Of a DNA stretch of 64,000 nucleotides, positions 37,001 through 49,500 are shown piece by piece; the stretch's first letter is position 1; the number at the start of each line of letters is the position of its first letter. Made by a program: the position numbers and the translations under genes. The notes under the pieces were generated by a model that did not search any database, was not told where the DNA came from, and worked only from the letters and a program-made list of their open reading frames with translations. The stretch is from Acanthaster planci (taxonomy: Eukaryota > Echinodermata > Asteroidea > Valvatida > Acanthasteridae): assembly GCF_001949145.1 (NCBI RefSeq), contig NW_019091630.1, positions 205,030-269,029 on the forward strand. Direction: 5' to 3'.

Positions 37001-40000
37001 TCCTGCATCTTGTGGACAACTTTTATTCACACTAGGTATGTGAGGTTAGCGCACGAATACCCTACCCCGAGTAAAATGCAGGCACGTACATGTACAATTC
37101 GTTAAGAGTTGAAGTACTGACACTTGTAGTTTTTGAGAAAACAACAAAAGCAACACCTCCCCAACTTGTCACACCCCCCTTATACATGCCATATGCCAAT
37201 GTTAACAGTCAGTCAGCTGGGAGCCATTTACATGCTTGTACATTTATACTGTGGCTTAATTGAGGTACTGACTTAATGTATGGGGCATTTTGATTATTAA
37301 AATAAGTGCAATACGGTATTATCTGTTGCATACAGAAAAGACTGTCATGCACTGTGTAACAAGTGGACAGGTGTGAACTTACGTTTGGCTCTGTTTGTGC
37401 TGAGCATGCGTTACTGTGTTTGAGAACTGGCTAGTTTCTGATGTGTTTTGGGTTAGTTCTGTGGGTTTTATTTTATGATTTTAATTTGTTAAATGTTTTC
37501 TTGTAGAAAGTTGCCATCACTTTGAAGGTCGCATTGCATCTGTTTATAAGAGTACAGTACGTGGGCCCTAATACTTTAGCCATTTCTGAATAACTCGGCT
37601 ATGGCTTAAAATTCCACTGCAGTCTCTGCGTAATGGCTGCAGCCAGTTCCCATAGAGGTGTGTGTATTTTTAAGCCACAGCCAAGTGATGTCGACATGGC
37701 CTCTGCATCCCAGCAGAGAGATGCATTGACCAACGATGTAACTGGTCAATGTTCTCATTGTTGCTGTTTCTTTCCGTCACTCGTGGGGATTTGTCATTTC
37801 ACAAAGCAGCAATCCCCACATTTGGGGTGGGGCTACCCTGGGAAGGGGTGGCTGATTTGAATGACAGACCTGTACATCGGGACAATCAGGCTTTTGCCTC
37901 AGATACTGAGAGCAACGGAAATGCTTGTGCAGACATGGATATTCAATTTGCTAAGGGAAAACAAGGCAAGTAAAAATTCTAACAGTCAAATATGGTAATT
38001 CTCCAGCCAAATGGTTTTGACACCAACTACACGTAATTAATAATTGTCTCATAATTATATTTTGCAAGTACGATACCTTTAATGACTACAAAGTACTGAA
38101 CGTGATAAATTACAAGATATATACACCGATTACGAGCGTGAGAAAAAGCCTCAATTAAATCTTTCGTCTTCCATAATGTTAAATTTAGCATTGGCATTAT
38201 AAACCAGAATTGGCAATTGGGCACATGTTCTTAAACGGAAAATTAACTTTACATTTAGGTCCGGTACTTTTTACTTAAGCCTCGGAGGTGGTTTGCAAAT
38301 GATGACGCAATTCCAGACTGAGGGATACATTGTGCCTCAGCACATCGCGATATCACTGTTGGGGGCATGTCCATTACGAACGGCAAAATCAACAAATTAA
38401 TTAACAAAAGTATGACGAAGAAATCATGGCCTGCTCCGGTTAGTACAATCGACTTTGAAGAAAAAGTTGAAATACATACGGTTAATAAAAACGCAATAAA
38501 CTACTAAACTCTAAGAACAAACTGGAGTAAGCGAGGTCTGCATATGTGCTAAATAAAGTGAGAAAAACCACATTCAAATCATTACATTAAGATCACTGTA
38601 CATGTACTTGGTACGAGGATATGTCGACACACTACATGGATCTATTAAATCTCTGACTGTACAGTGCATAAACCAAAGTAGTCAGACCAGAAATGTACAT
38701 AACACTGAATAAGATATCAAGTGTGAACGTAACTCAAAAAAGAAATCCACAAGCATCAGAAGTGGAAACGAGCGTTTGCAAGTTTTCTTTCACTACAGTG
38801 ATAAAATGAATGACACAAAACAGGCTGAACATTACAATAAGACATAAAAATCGAGATTATTTAAATTATCTGTATTTACAAGTGCCAACAGATTGTAAAA
38901 AATAATTCTTGAAAAAAGGGCTGCGGTGAAGCAATGTGACATGATGATTATTTTGTAAAGTCTACTTCTTTTGTTATATACAATGACCATCTGATGGTGT
39001 GGCCATCCAGCAAGGCCCGCACCTGACCTGACAAGACAACTGATGCGCTTATCAACTGATTTTAATACAGAATGGGCCAAATTCCACCAATGCACATGTA
39101 CGGGTCTGGGCAGAGGCAGAGAGGCAAACCGAGTCCAATGTCTCAGGGATGATTGACAGAACGCCATATCTAGCTTCTTGAAGTTAAACTCTGCGTAACA
39201 GAGCGTAGAATCCTCGGCGAGCAATACACACCACAGGATTTTCCTACACGTACTCGTTGCCAGGTTTTACGAAGACATCACCTGTTGAAGTGTAATTGTC
39301 ACCTTGGCCCAAAATGTCATGGGGGGTGCAAGTATTATCGGTCCCACAACGTTGTCCCAACTTTCCCGGTGGAAATTATATGGAAGGCCTACCCACTTTA
39401 GCTGATAACCATTATTGATAAGCAATGGCTACCTACATTTCTATTCTCGCTATTTTGTAAGTTGTCCCAAAAACTGCCCAACATGGTTCATCATAAAGGA
39501 GCTTGACGGTTACATAAGGGTGGCAAGCCCAGAATACATCACGCCACATGTCAAAGTGACAAGTAGATGGTGATAAGTCAAACAGTCAGTGGACTGTCAA
39601 CCAGAGTAACAATGGCAAATGAAATTGTCACAAAAAGGTGACAGATGAGCCCAGTGTACCGGTACATGAACATCACACAAAGTGACGTGGTGGACAGTCA
39701 CACAGTGTGACAAAGACAAGCCAGGTTGACAGTCAAATAGGGTAATGACAAGTGAGGTAGACGACCAGAAAAAGGTGACAGAGACGAGCCCAGCTTCATG
39801 TACATCAAAGAAGGTGACAGCGTGGCATTGTGGTGGACAGTCAGTCGGTACAAACCAGGTGGATAGCCACACAAGATAACATGGGCACGGGCCTAATATA
39901 CTGTACATTATGTAAACTTATGCTTCACGCCCGACTGATTAAAGACTCCAAAACTACAAACAGCAATGCAATGACGAAAAGCTTGCAACAGAAAAATTAT

Positions 40001-43000
40001 AAAAAAAACTTTGTCTATCAGCTTTTGAAGGCAATGAATGTCTCTCCAATGTCCAGGCACACCAGGTGTCTTCTACGAATAATTCTTCGGCGAAAACCAC
40101 CACCTACAGTGTATGCACTGACAAAAAATTCAGGAAACGCAGAGGGTTCTGTCCGCCAATATGAAGAAACTGATGACTCATCCTACACAAGCTATTCTGA
40201 ATAGCAAAACGAGTCCAGTATGTTCGGCCACCAAACTCAAATGCTCACATTTAAACAAAGCATTTGTGACCCACCATCCCCAAACAAGGCTGAAGTCGGT
40301 AACTTCATAACCCTAAAATAGTGGAACTACCACTATTCAGTTTTTCATGGGAGTTTTAAAGCTATTACTATCTTTAAGAAGCTTACTGCAGACAGAATTT
40401 TGATTCAACATGGATCACTTTCAAGTGTAAAAAAAAGCTGAAATACCGACTTCAGCCTGGTTTTGGGATGGTGGGTCACATTTTGTTACACCTACATGTG
40501 TATGTGCTTATAATCAAGAGATACAGCTTACATTAGGCATGCTACTTGGACTTTGACATAAACGAGGCAGTTCCAATCTTTACAGGAGTTTGTACACGAT
40601 GGCGTGAGTGTGAAGTGAAATACAAGGAAATCAGCTGATCCGAGGAAGAGTTCCACGCCTGTTACGTACATGCACGCAATGTTTTACTACATAAAAAAGA
40701 CACAATTTTACATTTTTCTAAAAAATAAATCTGAACACTCATTTGTATAGTATGAAAATATCCTTAAAATATTTGTAGGTCAGAGAATACGATTCATTTT
40801 TCCCTTTCCAAGTTGTTTCTACGTTTTCTTGTTTTGCTTTTCTTCCTTTTTTGCTCAATTTTTCGCTCTTCTTTGTTTATTTTCGAAGAATACGATTGTC
40901 TCAATTAGGGTCATCAGTCAACCTACGTGTACAAGCATGATATGCGATTAGCGTTAACATTTTCATTCGTTCAAAAGATATCTATAAACTTTCACACGAG
41001 AGCTACATGTGCATGCCACTAGTTAATTTCCACAATGCGCATCTACGTGTGACAGAGTGCAATGTTCATGCAACACATTCATCCTGAACCCAACACAGCT
41101 GGCTGACCAATCACAGCGCACCAAATGACCCACATGACCCTCAGCAGCATGACCCAACACAGCTGGCTGACCAATCACAGCGCACCAAATGACCCACATG
41201 ACCCTCATCCAATAGCGAACAATTCTGAAAAACCTCAACATCCAATGAATATTTACATGGTAGGAAATGTGTAGGGACACTCAGCATCTTAAGCTCAGTA
41301 ATCAACCAACGCTGCAATACAGCCACAAGTTACAAACTTTGCAAGCACCAAATTACAAAAAACACTCAGAAAGATTTCAATCCATTTCAATCCTTGAATA
41401 AATTTGCCACCTGACGGCGATGCCAACAGTATGAAGAACAAATGCATTAATTTACAAGCAAAACACAAGCGAAGTAACTTTGTTTTGAAAGTCCAAATGG
41501 TCAATCACCAAATATTTATAAACAATTTGATCCTTTAAGAATTCCGAGAAACCGAAAATACAATACATTTCTCCGAGAGCGTACTTTCGTTCACTTTGAA
41601 AAAGGAAAATCGGTATCTACAGATTTTAAAGTGGACTGGTACAATCGGGCAGGAAACATTGTTTCCCAGAATATCTGCATGCGTACAACTTGTATTTGCA
41701 CAAGCACGTGCAATGCATTACAAATGTTTCAGGAAATAGCAAGATTTCATTAACCGGGGGGAGAGAAGCAGATATTGTCATTAAAAGTTCACGTACGAAG
41801 AGGGTGCGCAGAGGAAACTCTGTCATTTGTAAATGTGTTATTTTCTGTACGGTACTTAAATTCAGCACGTTGTGCAGATAAGTATGCGTACACGTGAATG
41901 GGAGTCTCGGTTGGGGTCTGAGTGTTTTTTCTGAAGTTGTGACGAACACAAAGTACTTAAAAAATCTGAGGTTTTGACCCTTGTGTGTCTATGAAAAGTT
42001 GGAAATAAAATCCAGCGAGAGCAACCTTTTTGGGTGGGGGTTGAGATATTTTGTGTAATTATTAATACGCATGGGGAAGGTACATGTACTTGGGAGTGAG
42101 TCTCGAATTTTTCAGGTGCAGACAAACTCACTCGAGTCTTTGTACAAAACCAACAATATTTCCCATTATAAACTGAGTATCACACAACATACGAATGCAT
42201 CCAGGCACGGGTATCGCAAATGTACATGTAATTCAGTGCATCTTACTGTGCGAGTAAAAAAGTACACGGGTATGCACGATCAAGCGTCCTACTAGTCTCC
42301 AAAATACATCACACCCAATCACATCTTTGTGTGGAACACAATGCCACGAAATGTACATGTATGGGTGATACCAAGGCATCGTGTCAGGAATTAATTACAT
42401 GTCCATGAAAATGGTTTGCGAACCAGGGCATTTTTTTTTCAAACTTCCAAATGGCTGGGTTACACAATCCAGGAGGTTCCTTTTTCCCAAAAGAATAACC
42501 GTTGCCATTGAGAGTGCTGTACACTGCTGTACACCCTCTTTTTGCAGTTGGCCCCTCCCACAAGTCTGTACCTAGTCTGGCGACAGAGCATTGAACAGAC
42601 TTCTGCAGTGATGGCGCCACACTCAATTTTATGCTCATTTGCTTACCTACGGTGCGTGGTGGATGGTGGGCCTCCGCTGGCTCCATAGGAAGGGGCACAT
42701 CCAAACAGAGTGTGATGTCATCAGGATATTGGCCAATTGGATCCTGTGAATTACTGACAGCTATGCCTGGCTCATTTCAGTATACATGTATATTTAATCC
42801 CTGACTTCAAAAAATCCCTGGAGTGCTTGTGAATTTTCGGTCACGAACAAAAAAATCAATACTGTATCTGAAAATTCGCATGGTGCAAATGTGACCAAAA
42901 CCACCAAATTCAACACTCCTCCAGAAGTGCCGAGGTGCTTGAGTTTGGCATCCAAGGGATATACCCAACATTTATATCATTTAATCAACTACTGGTACGT

Positions 43001-43315
43001 GTAGGCCTACTGTTTATATTTCAACTTGATCATTCTGTTCCTGTGGCCCTTGGCTATTGGAAAGAACAAAAGGACAAGTCCACTGTAACGGAGGGGTGCT
43101 ACCTTCCCTATATAATAAATTGTGACACTGATCATTGGCAGCATCATCACGCCACCTCCTCATGTCTGATTCCCCCCTTAATTCGCAAAATGGATCGACC
43201 CAACTGAAATTATACACTCTGATCACTACATTACACTTAAAAAATGAGGATTCACTTTTCATATCCACGAGCAAAAAAATTATCTTGGACATGAACACTC
43301 CTTCTGAATCTCCCC
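34071..43315. other. Intergenic region between convergent TBC1D23 and receptor gene
   Basis: Nine kilobases in which I see no supported gene. It is AT-rich in places, has few GTACAT repeats, and carries a two-copy 64-bp repeat (41088-41208). Two open segments on the minus strand, near 39224 and 42650, are discussed as possible alternative 3' exons of the receptor gene but are not supported enough to call. Confidence 0.6.
41088..41208. repeat. 64-bp direct duplication
   Basis: ACCCAACACAGCTGGCTGAC starts at 41088 and again at 41152, with about 57 bp identical between the copies. Confidence 0.85.
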
Positions 43316-43321
43316 TTTATT
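43316..43321 (-). terminator. Poly(A) signal AATAAA of the receptor gene
   Basis: TTTATT on the plus strand reads AATAAA on the minus strand, about 78 nt after the stop codon at 43399. T-rich sequence follows. Confidence 0.5.
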
Positions 43322-43398
43322 GAGTCTCCAGCTTCCACGTGGTCCCTCCCAAATTCAAAGAAAACGTGGGACTCTCCGCTAAAGTGCAGAGAGCAGTG

Positions 43399-43527
43399 TT
43401 AGACAAGGATGGACGCGTACTGCGTAGGCTCGTCCTCCCGTGGGTGGACCCTGCCGTGCCCGTTTGTCGCTCCCTGCCTGTTCTGAAATTCCAAGTCAGC
43501 GTAGTTTATACCGGCCTGGCCACCGTG
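43399..43527 (-). CDS. Receptor gene last exon: ITIM and ITSM
   Basis: Acceptor CTGTACCTACTCACAG, then CAC GGT GGC CAG. It encodes HGGQAGINYADLEF, then PTQYASILV and TAA. Phase 0 entry agrees with the upstream exon. INYADL fits I/V/L/S-x-Y-x-x-L/V/I and TQYASI fits T-x-Y-x-x-V/I. Confidence 0.82.
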   Translation of the reverse strand, partial: HGGQAGINYADLEFQNRQGATNGHGRVHPREDEPTQYASILV

Positions 43528-46500
43528 CTGTGAGTAGGTACAGATAAAAAAGAGAAAACAAAAATTAGCTCCCAGGAGTGAATCACGCTTTGACCTTGAG
43601 CACACAAAATGAAATGACTCATGGCAATGTTACTGTTAACGAGTTATCTGCCGTTACATCTTGTCACGGTATTGTTACACCCCAAATCCTCCTAGAACCT
43701 ACTGCCAAGGCTAAATTTGGAGGAGCCAGTAAGTAGAAGAGGAGACCCAGTCACCTTCATATGTATGTACACTTATCTCCACTGGCAACTGGCGTTTTCC
43801 CCCCCTTTTTTGCCGGCAGTATTGTCTCATTTTTCACTATGCTACATGTACAGTGCTAGAAACTTATGATGGAAACATTTCTGGAGTGAGCATGCTCAGT
43901 GAATACCGTACATGGAGCAAGGAAATGAAAGAGCCGAAATGGGAATCAACCGTGATGTGTTCCTGAGCCAAGAAAATGGAACGCCAGCACTGTTTATGTA
44001 GTTAACCCCAATGTTCCAACATGTGCACAGAAATCATCCAAGAGTCTACCACTAAGTCTAAATGTTATGAAGCTAATAAGTTGAAGAGAAAGAAAGGGAA
44101 ACCAGTCACCCACCATGTACTTTTATCTTCAACCTGTTTTGTTTTTGTGTGTATTTTTTTGGGGGGGCGGTGTTGTTCTGCTTTTTCTTGCTGCGTAGTT
44201 GAAATTTATGATTAAAATAAATTCTGGAGTAAGCTTTCGATGCTTGTTCGTTATCTGCCTTGCAAGGAAGCAAGATAAAAAATGAAGAAAAACAGACCTC
44301 GTTAAAATAAAACACAACCCCCCCAAAAAATAAGATGGCCACTTTTTGTGCCAATACAAAAGCACTACCCTCGTAACTATGCTTCTCCACTTACATGTAT
44401 CAGATGTCACAGAGACACACACACACACAAAATGGACCCCAACTTTAACCCTAACCCCCTCTAGAGGGTGTATGCATGTAAAATCATATTGAAATCAGAG
44501 AACTGTAATTCAAAGGGTTAAAGAAAGACAGAAATATGAATAATCTCTTCCAAATCAACACAAACTCAGCTAAATCTCCGTGTGTATCAACACAATAAGT
44601 CGGACGGAAAGCAGTAAAGCAAATAACTAACAACAGAAGTTCTGTAAAGAAAAGCGGCGGAGGAATTCCGCTGCAGCAGAGCGGTACACAAGATGGTTAC
44701 CGTACGGGAGTTAGTACATTGAACATGTAGTGACTTTTAGTACACAACACACCACCAGGTTCGTACCAAACCATGCATGCCACGTCGCGCACGATTACAC
44801 AGATCGAACATGAGCAAAAATGCCACAGGGAAATGGAGGTCACCACAATGCATGATGGGACAAAATGGAGGTCATCGGTGTGTTTGCGGCTGTATGCCAC
44901 TGATAGGAGAAAAGGCGGACGTACCGGGAAAACTTACGGAGATTCCATCACGAGAAAGTAAAATGCACAGCTTTATTATTTTCTAATGTGGCAGATACAT
45001 GTACATGTACCCGGTACATATACATGTAAGATTAAAATGATGGGTGTAACAAGCCTGCCTTTTGGAAATAGAGACAACTGTGCTCATCTCCTTCCGATAA
45101 CAGTATTTGACAACAAATGCACTGGGGCACTCTATCCCATCATGCACTGGGGTAAACACTGTGAAACACTCATCTGTGCGTACGGCTTTTCACTGGCTTG
45201 TCTCCAGCAGGCACAAATGTGATGGAACACACATGCGCATTCCTTCAGCCATTGAACGGGAAAAAGCAGAAATCTTCTGGGGGGGGAAACACCGTGACGT
45301 GTTCGGAGGGGGGTTGGATTTTGTTCAAATGTACTTACGCAGATGCACTGTCACCATGGTAACCACATCCCACTGGCAAATCCAATTGAAAAAATCCAAC
45401 TGTTGGTTGGTGATGTGTATAATTCCCATGGGACGGTGATGCGACTACACGCTAACACACCCTGGCGGTTTTTTTCTTGACTCTCAAAAAACCTACCTCG
45501 GGACCGCCATCACGTGAGTCCATGGGATAATTCTGGTGGTCCCGGTCCTTAGAGTGGGGGGGCGGATTTTGCCTAAGGGCCTCCTTCTCGGGCGGCACAG
45601 CCGCGGCAGCAGCGGCAGGCTTGCCCGAGTTGCTCCGAGGGACCCGGGGCTTTTTGGGCTCGTCATCGTAGTTGTGAACGCTCTGCCGCACCTCGGGCTG
45701 GTTGCGGATCATGTCGGCGTTTTTCGCCGAGGGCTGCTTCTTGGGCGAGGTGCTACTACAAGCGAAAGGGGAAGAATTGGGGGGCGTGGGCAAAGGAAAA
45801 GAGGAAGTTTGCAGGTGAGGTGAATCACCAAAAACAAGAAGGGAAAAAGAAATAAATATAAAGCGGGGGAAAACGTAACACCACAAGTAAAAAACAAAAA
45901 CCCTTATTTTCCACAAAAAGGTAAGTTATGAACTTCGGATGGGAAGCACTTGGAAGAACTGAGCTGATTGGCTTATCGAGGTATGCATAAATGAATTTCA
46001 TTATTTGGTACGTACTAAAAAGAAGGGGGAGAGAACAAAAAAAGGAAACAAAATCGAAAGAAACGGAAAGTACGTTCTATAAACTTTGGATGCCTTTTGT
46101 TTCACCTTGTACACGTGTAATCCAAACAACTGACCTGTTGCACACCTGTGCAATGTCACAATCTGTACAAATAGGGTGGAGTCAGATTTTATCAATTCTA
46201 AACTTGCCTTCTTAGTACTTGGATATGGTCACAGATGTGAAACTCACGGGTAACAGTTTCACAGCTCATCTGCATTGTGTCATCTATTTTCATTCATGTA
46301 CACACGTACAGTATGTATTCTGTAACTGACTTTTGCGGGTTTTGGTTTTTTTTTTAATATGACCATACACATGTATACAGATATGGGAAAAAACAAACTG
46401 GGTTGATCTGTTAGGATTTTTTATTAATGTAAGAATTTTAAAAATTGAAAAAAAAATGGCGGGAAAAAGAAGAAATGCAGTGGACCATACACCACAAATA

Positions 46501-49500
46501 CAATGTCACCAGCGAGGGAAAAAAAAGCATGCCTTTCAAGCACATTCACACCAATACACGTATTTCCATGAAATTGACCAGAACCCAAGCTCTGCAAATC
46601 TCTGTATTTAGATGCACATTCTTAAGGCATACTTGCACATGTAAATGTAACATCAGTGTTGAGGAAACACAGCTGTGCTGAGATTGACCGAATCAGGCCT
46701 AAGCCATTTTTCCCACAACCCTCATGGAAATGAAGAAGCCTTTTCGTCTGAATGAGCATAACATCGACCGTGGTGATACTTACCTATTTGAGGTCTTGTT
46801 ATTATCAAAACAGAATATCTCTGGAAATGAAGAAGACGTTAAAGGAATTTCAAGGTTGATCTGACACAAATGACTTCAGTAAAAAAATAAATTACTTAAC
46901 CCCTTGACGACGGAAACTTTTTCTGAAAGCCGACTCCAAGAATTCCAGCCTCGCTTGGCCACGAAGGCCACCTGCCAAACCGCAAATTCTCGGTGGGTGG
47001 CCCTGCGTACTCTGCATGCTTTGAATTACACGGTGAAAAGGCTGATTGTTCGGTGGCATGCGGCTCTACTCACGCTTCCACTTTTCCGTTGCCTCTTTTC
47101 AAAGTGGAGACTATTGTGAAGCTGGTGATTATGATGCAATGTCAGTCTTTTCATTTCTGGGTTACACGCAAAGGCCAATCACCATACACACAAGAGCCAG
47201 GGTCTGCCTTCTTTCACCGTGTTCGCTCGAGCGTAGGCCGAGAATAACAGCTGAAAAGCGGGCCGAGGATCTCAATTTTTACGGCGGCTTTTACCGTCAT
47301 CCGTCGCGAAGGGGTTAAACACTACACGAAGCATGCCTGTGCAATCAGAAAGACAATCCTGTGATGTGTGCTTTCTGTGCCTAAACCTTTCCATTTGGCA
47401 TGAACTACTTAAGAAAACCTCGCTGCAAGAACTCCAAACTGTTGCAACTTATCTCGTTTAGTCTTCCGCCACTCGTCATTCGCACCTGACGAGGGGCGGG
47501 AGGCGCCCGAAATTTCGTACTTCAGTTTCCCACAGGGAGATATGGCTTAAAGAGAGATACGTGTAAATAAGTTGTCAAGAGAAACCCTGTACAAGGCCTG
47601 GTACATCATAAAGTGTATCGAATTCTTGATTGTAGCGTTCGCTTGAAAAACATGCATCTTGCATGCACCAGGAACTTTGCCTGTTTAGTTTTAGTTCATT
47701 TCAGTCTTGTACCAAGACGCCCATCTACATGCATTAAGGCAGGTTTTGGTGGAAGTGAACCAATGAAGGATAACTGGTTGAGATTCGGACCTGTATGATA
47801 CAAACAGGCCTGCAGAGTACCGATGAGTGATGTCACTGTGAACCAGACAGTGTAGTGCAAACAAATGGAGCATGCCCACGTGTTGGTTCTCACCATAATG
47901 CTATTTACACACATCATCGTAAGCGTGACGTATTCACTTTGGCACTCTATAATGTACAGGAGCATAAGCCCTTAGTGCATGTATGCACGGTGAAGTCGTT
48001 GTTCAGATCAGGCGTAGTATCCACTGAATGTTGAAGTACATGAACATGTACAAAGAATGCACAGTTGGGTTCCTATAGACGTTATTCATGGGGCCGGCCA
48101 TATTGAATTTGAAAGCGAGGTTAACTCTTCCTTTTGAATGTTGAGAGTACAGAAGAAGCAATAAAATGAAATTTCATGACCAATGTCCGCCTGTCTACTC
48201 CCATGAATAATTATTAAATTCATGATTGAACATGCAGAATTGTACCTTGCCAGATTCCAAAAGTTATTGAAAGGGAGGCTCAGAACGCACAGAAGTATAA
48301 AACAGTCTGGTGACATCCTAATCGACAGTTTCCAATATATAACAGATTTGGGGGATAAGATCAAAAATGGCCTCCACGTGAATAAGGTCTATTGTCCACA
48401 GTCACATTCATGTACATGTGCATGAGCAAGTACATGTACATGTAAGGTACATGTACCTGTGACAAGCTACGGCATTGTAGTTGAGACCTCTTGAGACCAA
48501 CACAAGACCTCCAGTCTGAATTCAAGTCACAGACTACCACACAAGCATGTTCACTTGCGACAACATGTAGTCGTTGTGACTGGTCTTGCGACTGGCCTCA
48601 CCACTGGTCTTGCGAATGGTTTTGTGACCAGTCTTGGGACTAGTCTTGTGACTGCTCTTGTGTCCAGTCTTGTGACCAGTCTCGTGACAGGTCTTGTGCC
48701 TGGCTTTGTGACTGGGGACGTGATTGGTCTGTGACTGGTCTTGTGTCTGATCTTGTGACTTGTCTTATGACTGGTATGGTGACTGGCTTGCGACTGGTCT
48801 TATGACAGGTCCTGTACAAGTATTTTGTGACTGGTTATGTGACTGGTGTTATGATTGGTCTTGTGACTGGTCTTGCAAGTGGTCTCGCAACTGGCCTTGT
48901 GACTAGTCTTGTGACTGGTCTTAGGAATAGTGACTGGTCTTGACCACAACACTGTCCACCAAAATTTCAATGAGGGCCGAGGCGGTCGCACGACTCACTT
49001 TTCTTGAAGCAGATGATAATCCCGATGATGACAAAACAAACCACAACCAGGACGCCAACTGCGATGCCAATGATAGCTCCAGTGCCAAGGTCTTGCCCTG
49101 AAATAAATATGAGAGCGAAACAAAAAGGACGCTTGACTTTCAATAGACACAGGAATACCCACTACACCACATCCAGCTTCTATTCCATATCGACGCTGTC
49201 ACCCTACACAAGGGCGAGTGCAGTTTTGCTACAATATGCATTCTGTCTCGTGTTCATTATTATTTCTATCACACGTTAGTGTACATTAGCCCTAACAGTC
49301 CTCAATCCTTCACCTGTTGGAGGACTGAGGACAGTTAGGGTTAACAAACTCTTTAAATTACAGGCTCACGTTACAATTTCATGTCATTGAATCTGTACAT
49401 ACACGTACGCATGTAACATCAGTATTCAACAATGACAATCAAATGTCTTCCAATTGCTATCACACATACATGTCAGTTGAGACGCAAAAGTGCCTGGAAT

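Noticed and set aside
37633-37973. Two overlapping plus-strand open frames (75 and 74 codons) starting MAAASSHRG and MFSLLLF
   Set aside because: No recognisable domain, no consistent splice sites, and overlapping frames with no reason to prefer one. Likely chance in intergenic DNA.
44402-44470. CACACACA run and CCCTAACCCC words, possible telomeric remnant
   Set aside because: Only one or two CCCTAA words, no array. Part may be a MITE family A fragment (ATGTCACAGAGACAC) but too short to call.
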